A DNA stretch of 64,000 nt from Xanthoparmelia taractica (lineage: Eukaryota; Ascomycota; Lecanoromycetes; Lecanorales; Parmeliaceae), in NCBI GenBank assembly GCA_033085395.1, contig JANQBS010000096.1:1-64000 (forward strand). The letters run 5' to 3'. This document shows positions 60,630 to 64,000 of this stretch, piece after piece. The notes under the pieces were generated by a model. It saw nothing but the letters and a program-made list of their open reading frames with translations. It ran no database searches and was not told the DNA's origin. Each line of letters opens with the position of its first letter. Position 1 is the stretch's first letter. A program made the translations under genes and the position numbers.

Positions 60630-61409
60630 TCATAGCTCTGATACTTTCTGCTCCGTTGATACGGTATAACCCTCATACCCGGCCTCGCCAACCAACCTCG
60701 CCTTCGCAACCTCATCTTCACTGACGCCTCTCCATTCTCCCTCCGGTATCCACCCAATATACGCCCGGTCCCCGAAGCCGCCAAACCAGAAAATCTCCTT
60801 CACAACCAGTCTCCCCCACCAGCTCTCGTGGATCTTGTTGCCCGGCAGCCACGCCTCGGCATCGGGATGTCTGTCCAGGAAGCAAGCTTCCACATCATAG
60901 GATAGGACCTCGGAGGTAGGAATCGGCTCGATAGAACCAACTAGGCTAAATCGTGGCATATTGGCGGGTGAATACGTGTAGATATCATCACTCGGTGGGG
61001 CCGAAGACGGAGCATGCCAGCGCAGGGAAAGTGTGACGTTCGAGCCGGCGTGTGCGTTACGGAAGGTGGTGGCAATGCTAATGGCGAGGATAGTGGGGTT
61101 GTATGGTTGAGGCGAGCACGAGGCGTAGTATTCCATTAGACCTATGGGAGCACCGCCGAGATCGGAGGTCGGGTGTGAGAGGGCGGGGAAGTCATCCTCG
61201 AGGGGGGATGTGGAAGGAAACACGGTGGAGAAGGTAGCGATAGAGGATAGGTTGAGTATTCGACGGGCTAACGTGGCGGACTCATGGACTGTGGGTATAC
61301 GGTATTCGTGAGAGAAGGGTGGGGGGTTGGAGAGGAGATGTTGCGATGGTGGGGCGGAAGCGGCGACGAGATACAAGATCAAGAGGAGGATGCCGGAAGG
61401 AAGAAACAT
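60630..61409 (-). CDS. Secreted CREG-like protein (FMN-binding split-barrel fold)
   Basis: Single exon, 259 aa. The first ~20 residues (MFLPSGILLLILYLVAASAP) are a clear signal peptide. The body has TVHESATLARRILNLSSIAT, GGAPIGLMEYYASC, SLVGSIEPIP, CFLDRHPDAEAWLPG and IYWFGGFGDRAYIGWIP-like sequence. This pattern is the CREG/pyridoxamine-5'-phosphate-oxidase-like split barrel; DRHPDAE and FGGFGDRAYIGWI are characteristic. Animal CREG is a secreted/lysosomal glycoprotein with no known enzymatic activity; fungal members are unstudied. One or two NxS/T sequons support secretion (NLSS, NVTL). Confidence 0.88.
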   Translation of the reverse strand: MFLPSGILLLILYLVAASAPPSQHLLSNPPPFSHEYRIPTVHESATLARRILNLSSIATFSTVFPSTSPLEDDFPALSHPTSDLGGAPIGLMEYYASCSPQPYNPTILAISIATTFRNAHAGSNVTLSLRWHAPSSAPPSDDIYTYSPANMPRFSLVGSIEPIPTSEVLSYDVEACFLDRHPDAEAWLPGNKIHESWWGRLVVKEIFWFGGFGDRAYIGWIPEGEWRGVSEDEVAKARLVGEAGYEGYTVSTEQKVSEL

Positions 61410-63665
61410 CTTCTTGGATGAGAATTAGAAGTGCAAAGAAGGTGAACGAGAGTTACAATGAGGTTTCGGTTACACACAAATGACCGGATTGATATTGATA
61501 GAATGAGGACACATTAATATGTGCTGGGGGCGCGGGCTACCCAGTAGTGGAAAGCTTGCTGAGTCACGTGATATCGCAACTGCAGGCGTATTTTGAATGA
61601 TTTTTCTTTATCTATCTAATAGCAACGTGACTAGTATTCAAAGGCCCTGTGGTGTAGTAAAATAGATACTGCAAATACCACACAAATAGCCCCGATTTTT
61701 GATGATTAGCCTAGTCATTATTACAATTAATTTGATCCGCCAGGATTCTAACTCGAACTCGGCTGGGCCAACGTGATATCAATAAGAAAAGAACATATGA
61801 AAGAATCGAAGTTTTTGATGATTTGGACCGTTATAGACACCACTCCATCGTACGTAGTAGCCGTGATCCACTGCAACGTACGTGTTAGCCACGTACGTGT
61901 TTTTGATGGTCTATAACTCCACAGCGACGACTGCAACGTATCTAGTAGCTATAACACGTGATCGTAGCTATAGCACGTGCTCGTTGACTTGACGTGACGT
62001 GACGATAAGGCCGTACGAGATAAGGTTCGGCAGAGATGAAATTTGTCAGCGGGGAACCTCGACTCGATAGCGACGTGAAACGCCGGCAATAGACTTTAAT
62101 CCTCGCTACTAAGTATATATATCGCTAGCTATAATACATATCTAGCTTCGAGTAGAATAATAAATAGTTAGGTGAAATAATGAGAGTGTCTTAGTATCGA
62201 CTCGAATGACTAAAAACTCAACATCGGTAGAGAGATATGGCGATAGCAATAGGCCTTAACCCTCGCTATTGAGCATGCACGTCGCTAGTTATAATGCATA
62301 TATCGCTTCGAGTAAAGTAATAAACGATCACGAGATCGTGTAGAGGAACACTCGTGCTTATCGAGATAATATTCTTTAAGGGCGGCGGATTAAACGAGAT
62401 AGGCTAGATAGCGCTCTAATCCTAAGGCTTCGCAGACTTCTATAAAGGGATTAGATTGAGTAGAATAGCTTAGCATAAGAGAGACTTACTAGAATCCTAA
62501 TGACTCGTATATAAGATCCTCTTCTCCAGTTTACTCCCCCGTTTATTCACTCGTAGCTCTTTGCCTTGTATATATTAATAAGAATACTACAATAAAGACC
62601 CGCGTATTTGAGTTTCTTATTAACTGAAAGACGGCGAAATACTCTAAAGATCTTATTTGATACGTGTGGGTCGGACACGCGGTCAGGTGTAGATAAGAAT
62701 CGCTATCACTCAAAGTTCTCTCTAGGCATTACTGTTAATTACCTTCTTTGATGAATAGAATATATATCTTACTTAAATTAGTGAACGTTATTCTGGGTCT
62801 CTTGAGAGAGTTAAAAGATTATTAATCTAACTATTTGCCTGATTAGGCGTGTTCTTCGTGATATAGAAGAATTTAAAAGAGCTGTATAGCCTTAATCGTA
62901 AGGCTCCGTGAGGCTCCGAACTTTAATCGACCTACGATCGCAAGGCCCTCGATTTGATTTCTAAATATTATTATCGTTATTCGTTCAAATGTAGAGATTC
63001 TAGCATCATTTAAAAGTGCATATCTATATCTATAGTTTTGCTTATTTATATTAGTATTATATAGTATATAACGGTGGAGGAATTAGATTATATAAATGTT
63101 AAAAACTGTTGTTCCAAGGCTCAGCCCTATAATACTTTCTATTAGAGACGTTCCGTCTCTTAAATTCATTAAGCAGTACTTTAACTCGAAAAAGGAGGAT
63201 TAAGTAGTGTTTTAGCGTAAAATTTGCGAAATTTGATGATCTGATTGGCTAGACTAAATGAGCTTAAATCCTCACTTTCACAACTTCAGCAACCAGAAAG
63301 AAAGCAAGCTTTCCACTTATACCGGCGACTTGGCCAATCTATTTTTACATCAGACTCTGTTAATTCATGAGATATCATATACTGGATCAAAAGTACTTCC
63401 ATTTTTCTCTTTAACTGTGGTACGAAAGGATCGTATAGCAATATAGTATCTTTGGCGATAGATGACAGCAATTTCTTACATGATCGGGGTATACGCTGAA
63501 CATTGTAGATGTAGCAATGAGCAAACTGCGAGCAAGACCGAGTTACAGAAAATGTCAATGGAAATATCTCTGATAATAAAACAAAGAGAAATGTACCGGC
63601 TCTCTGATCCAGTCTGACAGCTCGCATCGTGACCCTTGCGAATGAATTAGAGGACACAATGGGAC
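61410..63665. repeat. Degraded repeat DNA between CREG-like and kleisin genes
   Basis: The sequence from about 61600 to 63250 is AT-rich and free of long open frames. It contains ACGT-rich words at 61850-61990, two diverged tandem copies (about 62085-62165 and 62240-62330) that differ mainly by C/T and G/A changes, and a segment near 62640-62710 with gtgggtcggacacgcggt that resembles the 3' end of fungal retrotransposon LTRs. This suggests transposon remains under RIP-like mutation, milder than at the left end. The composition returns to normal near 63250. The family was not identified. Confidence 0.5.
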
Positions 63666-64000
63666 TCAGACCCCAACCGGCAGGCTCAGGTCAATGGAAC
63701 CATAGGGAGAGACTTGGCGGACTGTGATCAGGCCCTTCGTGGCAAGAGCGAGAAGGTGGTGCAATGCTTGAGCTGCGACGATCCTACTATGTTGTGTAGG
63801 CGGCAGTAACTGTTCGAAGAGCATGGAAAGCTTTGAAGGACCATCTCTAGAAAGCTCGTCCTCGTCATCGCTTGCTTGGGCCGGAAGGGTCGTGATTGCG
63901 GCTTTGACGAAATCTAGGAAATTGTTGGCCTCTTGATTTAGTGTTGCTCTCATCCATTGTGATTGACCGGCTGTTTGAGTATCAACGGCGGCCGCGGGAC
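63666..64000 (-). CDS. C-terminal part of a Rad21/Rec8 cohesin kleisin (partial)
   Basis: The stop codon is at 63666-63668 and the frame stays open to the right window edge, so about 111 C-terminal residues are present and the start lies outside. The sequence WMRATLNQEANNFLDFVKAA, an acidic spacer DDEDEL, then FEQLLPPTQHSRIVAAQALH and HLLALATKGLITVRQ is the winged-helix domain of kleisins that docks on the Smc1 head. Cohesin holds sister chromatids together. The acidic spacer and overall pattern look more like meiotic Rec8 than mitotic Rad21/Scc1, but this cannot be settled from the fragment. Confidence 0.85.
   Translation of the reverse strand, partial: PAAAVDTQTAGQSQWMRATLNQEANNFLDFVKAAITTLPAQASDDEDELSRDGPSKLSMLFEQLLPPTQHSRIVAAQALHHLLALATKGLITVRQVSPYGSIDLSLPVGV

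Overview
The window is nuclear DNA of a filamentous ascomycete (Pezizomycotina). The evidence is short introns of about 50-80 nt with GT..AG ends and CTAAC/CTGAC-like branch sites, and recognisable fungal genes: the nitrogen regulator AreA, the mitotic kinase NIMA, an MtfA-type C2H2 factor, a Zn2Cys6 factor, the DASH subunit Hsk3 and a Trp-like/flavin-carrier membrane protein. The far left also carries the signature of repeat-induced point mutation (RIP). I cannot name the genus from sequence alone.

Layout. 1-3415 is extremely AT-rich, RIP-degraded repeat DNA with almost no CpA/TpG, interrupted by a non-mutated miniature transposon (2357-2632). 3416-7740 is a gene-free transition with short degenerate repeats and GATA-rich tracts. 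7741-26148 is a gene island: areA (+), hsk3 (-), a ketopantoate-reductase-like gene with a long disordered tail (-), nimA (-), an ankyrin/BTB gene (+) sharing a 323-bp promoter with nimA, and a Trp-like channel (+). 26149-30670 is a 4.5-kb gene-free region with many microsatellites upstream of the mtfA-like factor (30671-31802). Next come a small coiled-coil protein gene (-), the five-exon ribosomal protein gene rps30 (+) and a Zn2Cys6 factor (-). 39206-48383 is another gene-poor stretch holding a 225-bp inverted-repeat element. 48384-55369 is a compact housekeeping block: GNAT acetyltransferase (+), RNase P/MRP Rpr2-type subunit (-), sub2 RNA helicase (+), ipi1 (-) and a Roadblock/LC7 protein (+). 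55370-58086 contains a nested inverted-repeat element. 58087-61409 has a small heat-shock gene of the Hsp9/12 family (+), a Wbp11-like splicing-related gene (+) and a CREG-like secreted protein (-). 61410-63665 is degraded repeat DNA. The 3' end of a Rad21/Rec8 kleisin gene (-) runs off the right edge.

The genes do not form an operon or a metabolic cluster. They are mostly housekeeping and global-regulatory genes, several in head-to-head pairs (nimA/BTB, rpr2/sub2, ipi1/roadblock). I rebuilt spliced models by hand wherever exon ends could be joined in frame and the joined protein matched the remembered family pattern. I did not find a convincing new multi-gene system. The more unusual items are the RIP-spared 8-bp-TSD element beside a mutated relative, a GC-AG intron in rps30, the GATA clusters upstream of areA, and several inverted-repeat elements.
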